DNA of 5,807 bases, from NCBI GenBank assembly GCA_938004115.1, contig CALKWS010000034.1, positions 1 through 5,807 of the forward strand, written 5' to 3'. The DNA is from an uncultured Ruaniaceae bacterium. Its GTDB lineage: Bacteria > Actinomycetota > Actinomycetes > Actinomycetales > Beutenbergiaceae. The first letter of the stretch is position 1, and each line of letters opens with the position of its first letter. The notes under the pieces were generated by a model. The model was not told the origin of the DNA. It was given only the letters and a program-made list of their open reading frames with translations, and did not search any database. This document shows positions 1-4,782 of the stretch, piece after piece. The position numbers were made by a program, and so were the translations under genes.

Positions 1-99
1 CGGTTCGCGGCGCACCAACGTGCGCACCTCGTGGCCTTCGAGTTCTGCTTGCAGGGCGGTGCCGATGAGGCCCGAGGCGCCCGCGATCAGGATCTTCAT
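1..99 (-). CDS. NAD(P)-dependent epimerase/reductase, TIGR01777 type (5' part only)
   Basis: Only the first 33 codons are present; the gene continues past the left edge. It starts at ATG 99. The translation begins MKILIAGASGLIGTALQAEL, giving a beta strand followed by the GxxGxxG dinucleotide-binding loop (GASGLIG, residues 7-13). A helix and the strand HEVRTLVRR follow, the second unit of a Rossmann fold. This N-terminus is typical of the atypical short-chain dehydrogenases grouped as TIGR01777 (YfcH/SDR39U1-like), usually about 300 residues long. They are cytoplasmic, and their substrates are mostly unknown. The upstream bases give only a weak GGTGGG ribosome-binding match next to the ATG. 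The gene is divergent from the 154-978 gene across 54 bp. The Rossmann start is seen directly; the subfamily is recognised from a short stretch, so another epimerase family remains possible. Confidence 0.85.
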   Translation of the reverse strand, partial: MKILIAGASGLIGTALQAELEGHEVRTLVRREP

Positions 100-153
100 C
101 CCACCGACCGTACTGAGGTTGGTACCGGCGCGCTCAGTGATGGACCATGAGGA
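100..153. promoter_or_regulatory. Divergent intergenic region with inverted repeat
   Basis: These 54 bp separate two divergent starts, so both promoters should lie here or overlap the coding ends. A perfect 6-bp inverted repeat, ACTGAG (112-117) and CTCAGT (133-138), flanks a 15-bp spacer containing GGTACC. No good -35/-10 pair is visible on either strand, so neither promoter can be placed. The repeat could be a shared operator, but such short symmetry can arise by chance. Confidence 0.25.
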
Positions 154-978
154 ATGCCCCGCTCCGCCCCGACCCGCACCTGGAGGTTCCGCGGGCGGAT
201 CGCCGGCTGGGGCACCGCGAGCGGCACCCGGTTCGTGCTCGGTAACTGGCACACCACCCCGCTGGGACGGTTCGCCGGGGTGATGGTGCAACGGCCCAGC
301 GGGGAACGGCTGCTGCTCGCCCCGTCCATGGAGGTGGCCGAATTCGTCTCCGCCACCTACCAGTTCGACGCGGTCGAGCCGGTGGCGGTGAGCGTGCGCC
401 GCTATGCCCCGGATGCGGCACCGGCCGGTGGTGCCGCTCGGCGGTCCACCGGCAATTCGGATTCGCTGTCACCGGCCGACCCTGTTGAGCCGCTGCCGCC
501 GACCGACGCGGCCGCGCCGTTGCCATCTGCCGCGCCGTTGCCGGTGGCCGCGCCGACGACGGCGGGGGAGCGGTGGCAGGTCGAGGCCGGGCCGCTGTCC
601 GCGCACCTGCGGATCGGTAAGCGCACCCCGTTGGGCTGGCTGCTACGTGCGCTGCCCCCGGCGCTCGCGGGCGCACCGTGGTTCAGTTACGTGACCGATC
701 CCATCGCCCGGGTGGTGCTGCCCGGTGTGCGCACCCGCGGCTCGGCCGGCGGCGGACGGCGGGAGTACTACGGTGCGAACGATCTGCACCGGCTCCAGGA
801 TGCGGCCACCACCTGGGACGGTGAGGACCTGGGCGCCATGGTGCCGATCGATCCACCCGTGGAATTCGGGTTCGCCTCCACCCCGGCCCGCCCGAGCGTC
901 ACCGATCTGCTCACTACCGTGCGCGACCGCCGCGCAGGACCCGACGAACTTCCTGGGCGATCGAGCCGGGCCGGCTGA
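154..978 (+). CDS. Actinobacterial conserved protein of unknown function
   Basis: This encodes 274 residues. I know the pattern as a conserved actinobacterial hypothetical protein but can name no function. Two conserved-looking blocks are joined by a low-complexity linker. Block 1 (residues 11-83) includes GRIAGWGTASGTRFVLGNWH, TPLGRFAGVMV and LLLAPSMEVAEFVSATYQFD. Block 2 (about 139-256) includes RTPLGWLLRALP, DPIARVVLPGVRTRG, REYYGANDLH and PSVTDLL. The linker (about 86-138) is Pro/Ala/Thr-rich. There is no signal peptide, clear membrane span or catalytic signature, so the protein is probably cytoplasmic. A TGA at 148-150 closes the frame upstream, so ATG 154 is the first possible ATG. Its GAGGA lies too close to be a normal ribosome-binding site. 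Codon use is strongly G/C-ended, and the plus-strand frame is the coherent one. The 3' end overlaps the opposing gene by 65 bp. Confidence 0.82.
   Translation: MPRSAPTRTWRFRGRIAGWGTASGTRFVLGNWHTTPLGRFAGVMVQRPSGERLLLAPSMEVAEFVSATYQFDAVEPVAVSVRRYAPDAAPAGGAARRSTGNSDSLSPADPVEPLPPTDAAAPLPSAAPLPVAAPTTAGERWQVEAGPLSAHLRIGKRTPLGWLLRALPPALAGAPWFSYVTDPIARVVLPGVRTRGSAGGGRREYYGANDLHRLQDAATTWDGEDLGAMVPIDPPVEFGFASTPARPSVTDLLTTVRDRRAGPDELPGRSSRAG
511..542 (+). repeat. Short direct repeat in the linker of the 154-978 gene
   Basis: The 14-mer GCCGCGCCGTTGCC occurs at 511-524 and again at 529-542, a period of 18 bp (six codons). It encodes AAPLP-S then AAPLP-V, followed by a degraded third unit (AAPTTA). This is an in-frame duplication in the Pro/Ala-rich linker, probably made by replication slippage, and so likely tolerated as flexible spacer rather than folded domain. 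Confidence 0.7.
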
Positions 979-1858
979 GGTCACGACTCGTGAAACGCAG
1001 AACGATGACGCCGCCATCGGCCAGCAGCCGGTTCTGGCGCTCCCGGTCCCGATAGAGCGCATCGGGCTCACCGTGGACCTGTTGTCCGTCCATCTCCACG
1101 ATGATCCAGCCACCGTCCGGGCGCCGCCAGCCCATGTCGCCCCGTCCGATGAAGGCGCCGGCTGTGTCACGCAGCACCACCTGGAGTTCGTCCGGTGGAA
1201 GCCCGTGATCATGGCAGTCGAGCCGGGCCCACGTTTCCAACGGCGATTCGGCGCGCCCGTCCACGAGCGGCCACCACGACTTCACTCGAGCGGCCCCGCG
1301 CCGTCCATGTAACCGCCGCCGGATCTCGGTGAGGTCGCTGGCCTGGATGAGTCGTTGGTTGAGGGCCGAATCGATCGTGGCGATGCCGTTGTTGCGGGGC
1401 AGGAGGGGCAGCGCGTGGACCAGAGCGGTGGGCAAGTCGCTGACCGCCCAGCCGGCGTGCCGCACGGGGACCGGAACGTCGCGGTACCGACGCACGACGA
1501 CGCCGGCCGGTCCCCGTAGCCAGCGTCCGCCCGCGACCGCCACTTCCGGAGTCACCTGCTTGGGCAGACCGGCGACACCGTGCAGGGCCAGAGCGCAGGC
1601 ACCCACGGCGATCGCATCCTTGCCGATCGCCAGCAGACCGGTCCAGGCGGCCTTGCGTCGTGCCACATCGAAGTCCACCGGCCCTTCCGGTTCGGTGTCG
1701 TAGACGCCGCGTACGACCCGCCTCCACATTCCGCGGGCCACCAAGGTGGCGCATCGGTCACCGCTGATGCCCAGTTCCCGGCATTGCGCCGCCGAGATGA
1801 GGCCGTATTGCCAGCGGGTGTACCGCCGCAGGCCCTCAGGGGTCGGAATGGTGCGCAT
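914..1858 (-). CDS. AbiEi-type winged-helix and DUF559/Vsr-like nuclease-fold protein
   Basis: From ATG 1858 this encodes 314 residues. The N-terminal part (about 8-55: LRRYTRWQYGLISAAQCREL, then GISGDRCATLVARGMWRRVV, then RGVY) matches the AbiEi-type antitoxin winged helix. The middle (about 70-185: ACALALHGVAGLP, VSDLPTALVHALP, TIDSALNQ) matches the rest of this common actinobacterial family. The C-terminal part (about 200-310) looks like the DUF559/Vsr-type PD-(D/E)XK fold: ESPLE (204-208), D241, VEMDG (254-258), H262, DRERQNRL (271-278) and VLRFTSRDL. The likely acidic ligands D241, E255 and D257 are present, so nuclease activity is plausible but unproven in this family. No AbiEii nucleotidyltransferase toxin is adjacent. 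The frame stays open to a GTG at 1936 (340 residues), but the extra 26 residues (MHRCIYFHRG...) do not resemble the family. The tail overlaps the 154-978 gene by 65 bp. Confidence 0.85.
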   Translation of the reverse strand: MRTIPTPEGLRRYTRWQYGLISAAQCRELGISGDRCATLVARGMWRRVVRGVYDTEPEGPVDFDVARRKAAWTGLLAIGKDAIAVGACALALHGVAGLPKQVTPEVAVAGGRWLRGPAGVVVRRYRDVPVPVRHAGWAVSDLPTALVHALPLLPRNNGIATIDSALNQRLIQASDLTEIRRRLHGRRGAARVKSWWPLVDGRAESPLETWARLDCHDHGLPPDELQVVLRDTAGAFIGRGDMGWRRPDGGWIIVEMDGQQVHGEPDALYRDRERQNRLLADGGVIVLRFTSRDLSRPGSIAQEVRRVLRGGRAR

Positions 1859-1923
1859 ACCGCCCAGTAAGCACCACTGCTTCGCATCCAGAACCGCTCG
1901 CGCCGGGCCTCTGTGGAAGTAGA

Positions 1924-1982
1924 TGCACCTGTGCACAGCCGCCCCGAGCCCATATCCCCCCGATCTCCCACTGATCTCCCAC
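1924..1982 (-). promoter_or_regulatory. Candidate operator: inverted repeat plus paired direct repeats
   Basis: Upstream of the AbiEi-DUF559 start lie two kinds of symmetry. A perfect inverted repeat, TGCAC-CT-GTGCA, covers 1924-1935, about 66 bp from ATG 1858. Farther out, GATCTCCCAC occurs at 1962-1971 and 1973-1982 (plus-strand reading), an 11-bp period that would put both copies on one face of the helix. AbiEi-type antitoxins are known to repress their own promoters through upstream repeats, which makes an autoregulatory site plausible. I see no convincing -35/-10 pair. Confidence 0.35.
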
Positions 1983-1994
1983 GGATCCGCTCGC

Positions 1995-2050
1995 CGAAGT
2001 CAGCATTGATCGACTCTGCGCGCAGGTTCAGCCGAATGATGCTGGCTTCG
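1995..2050. terminator. Nested palindrome downstream of selO, possible terminator
   Basis: CGAAGTCAGCAT (1995-2006) pairs with ATGCTGGCTTCG (2039-2050) over 12 positions. The single exception is T2000/G2045, a G-U wobble in plus-strand RNA and a C/A mismatch in minus-strand RNA. The 32-nt loop holds a second perfect palindrome, CTGCGCGCAG (2016-2025). The structure begins 43 bp beyond the selO stop. No T-run follows on either strand, so it is not a classical intrinsic terminator. It could still end selO transcription, fold antisense RNA, or be a dispersed palindromic element. Confidence 0.4.
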
Positions 2051-2072
2051 ACGGCGACGGCGACGGCGACGG
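2049..2072. repeat. (CGACGG)4 microsatellite
   Basis: Four perfect hexamers CGACGG run through 2049-2072, just beyond the selO stop (2094-2096) and touching the right arm of the nested palindrome. The tract is outside every credible gene. Copy number could vary by slippage, altering the spacing between the stop codon and the hairpin. Confidence 0.85.
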
Positions 2073-2093
2073 CGGCGGGTGCGGCCTGCGGGC

Positions 2094-3740
2094 TCAGGTG
2101 CCGCAGTAACTGACGAACGGCGGGGCCTGGGCGGGTGCCGGTTGTTCGTAGCGCTCCAGCCCCTCCCGACGGATGAAGGGGTCCTGGACCACCGCGAGCA
2201 TCTGGCGGAAGGGTTCCAGATCGGCGGCGCTGGCCGCCTCGAGGGCCTCATCGACCAGGTGGTTGCGCGGGATGTACACCGGGTTGGTCCGAGCCATGAC
2301 CGTGTGGTCCGGTCCGGTCGCCCGCCACCGGGCCAGCCAGGCGTCGAAGTCCACGGCCGCCTGCATCCGCGCGCCGAGGTCGGCACTGCCGCCGCCGCTG
2401 CTCGTGCGCTGATCGGCGGTCGAACTCACACTCGCGCCCGACCCCGCACTGGCGGCCGAACTCGCACTGGTGCCCGACCCCGAGCCCGCGCCCTTGTCCG
2501 TACGGCCGCCGCCGGTCCCAGCAGCGAGCGGCGCACCATCACCGGCGACCAATGCCCGCACCGCCGCGTCGTCCCCGGCTGCGGCCTCGGTGAGCCGGCG
2601 GAAGAACGTGGTGAAGTCCGGCGCGCTAGCAGCCAGGATCGAGGTGAGATCATCGACCAGGGAGGCTGCGTCGTCGTCGGCGATCTGTGCGCCCAGCCCG
2701 AGTTTGGCCCGCATCCGACCGACCCAGGCCTGCCGGTAGCGCCCGGCGAAGGTGCCCAGCGACTCGGTGGCGATCTCCACGGCGCGGTCCAGGTCGTCGT
2801 GCAGCAGCGGGAGCAGCGTTTCGGCGAACCGGGCCAGGTTCCACTGGAGGACGGCGGGTTGGTTGCCGTAGGCGTACCGGCCGGCGTGGTCGATGGAACT
2901 GAACACCGTGGCGGGGTCGAAGCCCTCCATGAACGCACACGGCCCGTAGTCGATGCTCTGCCCGGAGATGGTGGTGTTGTCGGTGTTGAGCACCCCGTGG
3001 ATGAAGCCGATCCCCATCCAGGCGGCCACCAACTCCGCCTGTGCCTGCATCACCGCCTCGAACAGTCCCAGGTAGGGATCCGGGTGGTCGGCGGCGCGTG
3101 GGTGGTGGCGGGTGATGGCGTAGTCGGCGAGGCGGCGCAGCAGGTCCACGTTTCCGGTGGCGCGGGCGTACTGGAAACTGCCCACCCGCAGGTGGCTGTC
3201 GGCCACCCGGGCCAGGACCGCGCCGGGCAGCGGCCGTTCGCGCAGCACCGCCCGGCCGGTGCCGACGACGGCGAGGGACCGGGTGGTAGGCACGTCGAGC
3301 GCGTGCAACGCCTCACTGATGAGGAACTCCCGCAGCATCGGGCCCACCGCGGCAAGGCCGTCGCCACCGCGGGCGAAGGGCGTGGGGCCCGAACCCTTCA
3401 GGTGCAGGTCGCGCAGGTTCCCGGCCTGGTCGGGGATCTCACCCAGCAGCAACGCCCGGCCGTCCCCGAGCCGGGGCACGTAGACCCCGAACTGATGGCC
3501 GGCGTAGGCCTGGGCCACCGGAGTGGCGCCGGCCGGTGGGTTGGTGCCCACCAGGAACTGCAGTCCTTCGGGGCTGCGCAGGTGTTCGGCGTCCAGGCCG
3601 AGTTCACCGGCCAGCGGTTCGTTCAGCGCCAGCAGCCGGGGCTGTGGTGCGTCGGCCGCCTGCCACGGCACCGCGAGTTCCGGCAGGGCCTCGGCGAAGG
3701 AGGCTCGCAGCAGGTCCGCCGGGGGCGCGGTGGTGGTCAT
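2094..3740 (-). CDS. selO: Protein adenylyltransferase SelO (YdiU family)
   Basis: This encodes 548 residues. SelO has a pseudokinase fold with ATP bound in an inverted orientation; it transfers AMP to hydroxyl side chains of proteins and is linked to redox homeostasis. Visible signatures in order: YAGHQFGVYVPRLGDGRALL (79-98), LHLKGSGPTPFARGGDG with K115, LREFLISEAL with E138, RVGSFQYARA (185-194), HGVLNTDN (248-255, N252 and D254), IDYGPCAF (263-270, D264), SSIDHAGRYAYGNQPAVLQW (281-300) and a C-terminal FDAWLARW. D254 and D264 match the catalytic and metal-binding aspartates by motif and spacing. The protein ends YCGT: its third-last residue is Cys where eukaryotic SelO carries selenocysteine. 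It is longer than most bacterial homologues (about 480-500), due to a Gly/Ser-rich insertion at about 404-455. ATG 3740 lacks a strong ribosome-binding site and may be leaderless. The product is probably cytoplasmic. Confidence 0.97.
   Translation of the reverse strand: MTTTAPPADLLRASFAEALPELAVPWQAADAPQPRLLALNEPLAGELGLDAEHLRSPEGLQFLVGTNPPAGATPVAQAYAGHQFGVYVPRLGDGRALLLGEIPDQAGNLRDLHLKGSGPTPFARGGDGLAAVGPMLREFLISEALHALDVPTTRSLAVVGTGRAVLRERPLPGAVLARVADSHLRVGSFQYARATGNVDLLRRLADYAITRHHPRAADHPDPYLGLFEAVMQAQAELVAAWMGIGFIHGVLNTDNTTISGQSIDYGPCAFMEGFDPATVFSSIDHAGRYAYGNQPAVLQWNLARFAETLLPLLHDDLDRAVEIATESLGTFAGRYRQAWVGRMRAKLGLGAQIADDDAASLVDDLTSILAASAPDFTTFFRRLTEAAAGDDAAVRALVAGDGAPLAAGTGGGRTDKGAGSGSGTSASSAASAGSGASVSSTADQRTSSGGGSADLGARMQAAVDFDAWLARWRATGPDHTVMARTNPVYIPRNHLVDEALEAASAADLEPFRQMLAVVQDPFIRREGLERYEQPAPAQAPPFVSYCGT
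2421..2492 (-). repeat. Imperfect 36-bp tandem duplication inside selO
   Basis: Units 2421-2456 and 2457-2492 agree at 28 of 36 positions by eye and are codon-aligned. On the minus strand they encode GAGSGSGTSASS and AASAGSGASVSS. They form the core of the Gly/Ser/Ala-rich insertion in SelO, between the kinase-like core and the C-terminal FDAWLARW segment. The segment looks like a disordered linker grown by duplication. Confidence 0.75.
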
Positions 3741-3746
3741 ATCTCG

Positions 3747-3775
3747 ACGATACGCCCGGTTCCGGCGCCTGTCCC
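3747..3775 (-). promoter_or_regulatory. Candidate leaderless selO promoter
   Basis: On the minus strand, TATCGT (3752-3747) resembles a -10 box. GGGACA (3775-3770), matching four of six TTGACA positions, lies exactly 17 bp upstream. The -10 ends six bases before the selO ATG, so transcription would start at or next to the A of the start codon. This explains why no good ribosome-binding site precedes it. Leaderless mRNAs are common in actinobacteria. Weak matches in GC-rich DNA arise by chance, so confidence is modest. Confidence 0.4.
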
Positions 3776-3820
3776 GGTCGGTTTCCGTCGTCTTGCGGGC
3801 CGGTTTTCGCCGTCGTGCCC

Positions 3821-3843
3821 GCCCGGGGCATCAGCGACCGGGC
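3821..3843 (-). other. Small inverted repeat after the GntR gene
   Basis: GCCCGG (3821-3826) and CCGGGC (3838-3843) form a perfect 6-bp stem with an 11-nt loop, three bases beyond the GntR stop codon. No T-tract follows in the minus direction. It may be a weak terminator or pause site separating the regulator from selO, or chance symmetry in GC-rich DNA. The rest of the 106-bp spacer holds the candidate selO promoter. Confidence 0.25.
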
Positions 3844-3846
3844 GCC

Positions 3847-4620
3847 TCACCCGGCCGCGCGGTCGGCGGACTCGGCGCGTGCGGCCTCGACCCGTTCCTG
3901 ATCATCGGGCGAGCGACGCAGCGGCGGGATGATCTCGTTCTCCGGGGTACGGATCACCAGGTCGTTGTCCATGTGGTCGGCCATCGCGTGCACGGCGTCG
4001 ATGAAGTCCCCGCGGCGCACGGCATCGACGATCCGTTCGTGTTCCTTCTGCATCGTCAGCACGTCGCTGGCGTGGGTGAGCCGTTCGGCGTTGGCCGGTT
4101 CGGCGAGTTTCTCGGTGATCCCGGCGTACAGGGAGGCCAGCAGCCGGTTCTTCGCCGCGTCGAACAGCAGGTAGTGGAACCGCGCGGCCAGGTCCGCGTC
4201 CGGCTGCGGTGTCATCACCGGGCACTGCCCCGGTCGCAAGGTGGCAGCCGAGGCCGCCTCCAGCGCCTCGATGTCCTCCTCGCTGCGGTGCAGGGCGGCC
4301 TGCTGCGCGGCCTCCACCTCCAGGGCGCGGCGGTAGGAGAGCAGTTCCTCCAGGGTGTAGGCGGTGAGGAACTCGGAGAGCACCGTGCTGGTGGGAGTGG
4401 CCGAGCGCACGAACGTGCCGCGTCCCGGCAGCGTCTCGAGCATGCCGATGCTGGCCAGGGACCGCACGGCCTCGCGTACGGTGGACCGGCCCACCCCGAG
4501 GATCTCGGTGAGTTCAGGCTCGATCGGGATGCGTTCGCCCACCGCCCAGGCGCCCGTGGTGATCTGTCGGCGCAGATAGGCCAGCGTGGTACGGGCCCGT
4601 TCGGTCCCGCTGGTGGCCAT
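3847..4620 (-). CDS. GntR-family transcriptional regulator, FadR subfamily (FCD domain)
   Basis: This encodes 257 residues. Residues 8-71 form the GntR winged helix: YLRRQITTGAWAVGERIPIE, then ELTEILGVGRSTVREAVRSL with the recognition helix at about 44-56, then the wing LPGRGTFV. Residues 88-222 form the all-helical FCD ligand domain (YRRALEVEAAQQAAL, FHYLLFDAAKNRLLASL, KEHERIVDAVRRGDF, HAMADHMDND). The three usual metal-ligand histidines are H149, H194 and H216. The usual aspartate four residues before the first histidine is replaced by A145; nearest are D143 and D141. The ligand, probably a small carboxylate if the family pattern holds, cannot be read from sequence. ATG 4620 follows a strong AGGAGG. 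The charged tail (224-257) is probably disordered. The gene sits alone between selO and the lipoprotein gene, so its targets are unknown; autoregulation is likely from the family. Confidence 0.93.
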   Translation of the reverse strand: MATSGTERARTTLAYLRRQITTGAWAVGERIPIEPELTEILGVGRSTVREAVRSLASIGMLETLPGRGTFVRSATPTSTVLSEFLTAYTLEELLSYRRALEVEAAQQAALHRSEEDIEALEAASAATLRPGQCPVMTPQPDADLAARFHYLLFDAAKNRLLASLYAGITEKLAEPANAERLTHASDVLTMQKEHERIVDAVRRGDFIDAVHAMADHMDNDLVIRTPENEIIPPLRRSPDDQERVEAARAESADRAAG

Positions 4621-4624
4621 GTTC

Positions 4625-4630
4625 CCTCCT
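4625..4630 (-). promoter_or_regulatory. Ribosome-binding site of the GntR gene
   Basis: AGGAGG on the minus strand lies four bases before ATG 4620. It is the strongest Shine-Dalgarno match in the window and fixes the start of the regulator. Confidence 0.8.
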
Positions 4631-4642
4631 CACCTCACCGTG

Positions 4643-4673
4643 GCGCCGTAGCCGGCGCATGCTGGTCAGTATA
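4643..4673 (-). promoter_or_regulatory. Candidate GntR-gene -10 box and leader hairpin
   Basis: On the minus strand, TATACT (4673-4668) matches five of six bases of the -10 consensus. It lies in a short AT-richer patch and would give a leader of roughly 40 nt. No good -35 lies 16-19 bp upstream. Immediately downstream is TGACCA, which resembles one half of a FadR-type operator, but its mirror half is missing. In the leader, GCGCC (4643-4647) and GGCGC (4654-4658) could form a 5-bp stem with a 6-nt loop. Placement of an activator- or repressor-controlled promoter here is an inference. Confidence 0.4.
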
Positions 4674-4712
4674 AGAACGGCGACGCTGGGAACGGCCCGG
4701 TACAACGGGACC

Positions 4713-4746
4713 TTCCCCCGCTCTTCCCCCCGCTCTTCCCCCGCTC
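4713..4746. repeat. Three tandem copies of TTCCCCC(C)GCTC
   Basis: On the plus strand TTCCCCCGCTC occurs at 4713-4723, with one extra C at 4724-4735, and again at 4736-4746. The last copy is the left arm of the adjacent inverted repeat. Read on the minus strand the tract has three runs of five or six G separated by AAGAGC, so it is also a possible G-quadruplex region when a more distant GGG is included. Confidence 0.85.
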
Positions 4747-4774
4747 GTGGGCTGAGCGGCGCAACGAGCGGGGG
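4738..4774 (-). terminator. Hairpin terminator after the substrate-binding lipoprotein gene
   Basis: CCCCCGCTCGT (4738-4748) and ACGAGCGGGGG (4764-4774) form a perfect 11-bp stem with a 15-nt loop, nine bases beyond the lipoprotein stop codon. The stem is very GC-rich, but a purine tract follows in the minus direction instead of a U-tract. Actinobacteria often use such U-poor hairpins. A second smaller hairpin, GGCCCG / CGGG-A-CC at 4694-4712, lies beyond. Position and strength favour a terminator; a regulatory role for the alternative arms remains possible. Confidence 0.6.
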
Positions 4775-4782
4775 TGAGGACG

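Noticed and set aside
643..1212. Minus-strand 189-codon frame across the two convergent genes
   Set aside because: It is out of frame with both recognised products and resembles no family.
1859..1936. The 26-residue N-terminal extension of the AbiEi-DUF559 protein from GTG 1936
   Set aside because: The extension does not resemble the family N-terminus, and its start codon borders a perfect inverted repeat that is better explained as regulatory DNA.
1995..2050. A tRNA-like fold in the nested palindrome
   Set aside because: There is no cloverleaf spacing, acceptor stem with anticodon arm, or proper T-loop consensus.
2097..2108. A selenocysteine codon at the C-terminus of SelO
   Set aside because: The codon at the selenocysteine position is TGC (Cys), and the TGA at 2094-2096 follows Thr as the normal stop. 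There is no in-frame internal TGA.
2079..3932. A 617-codon plus-strand open frame opposite selO
   Set aside because: It lies antisense to SelO, whose catalytic motifs are unmistakable. Its translation is low-complexity (runs of His, Gln, Gly, Val and Arg), as expected when the third-position G/C of a real gene is read on the other strand.
3523..4674. A 383-codon plus-strand open frame opposite the GntR gene and the selO 5' end
   Set aside because: It spans two real minus-strand genes and their spacer, shows no domain pattern, and is explained by high GC.
4713..4774. A CRISPR-like array from the repeated TTCCCCCGCTC units
   Set aside because: The units are 11-12 bp and directly tandem with no spacers, so this is a short tandem repeat with one inverted copy.
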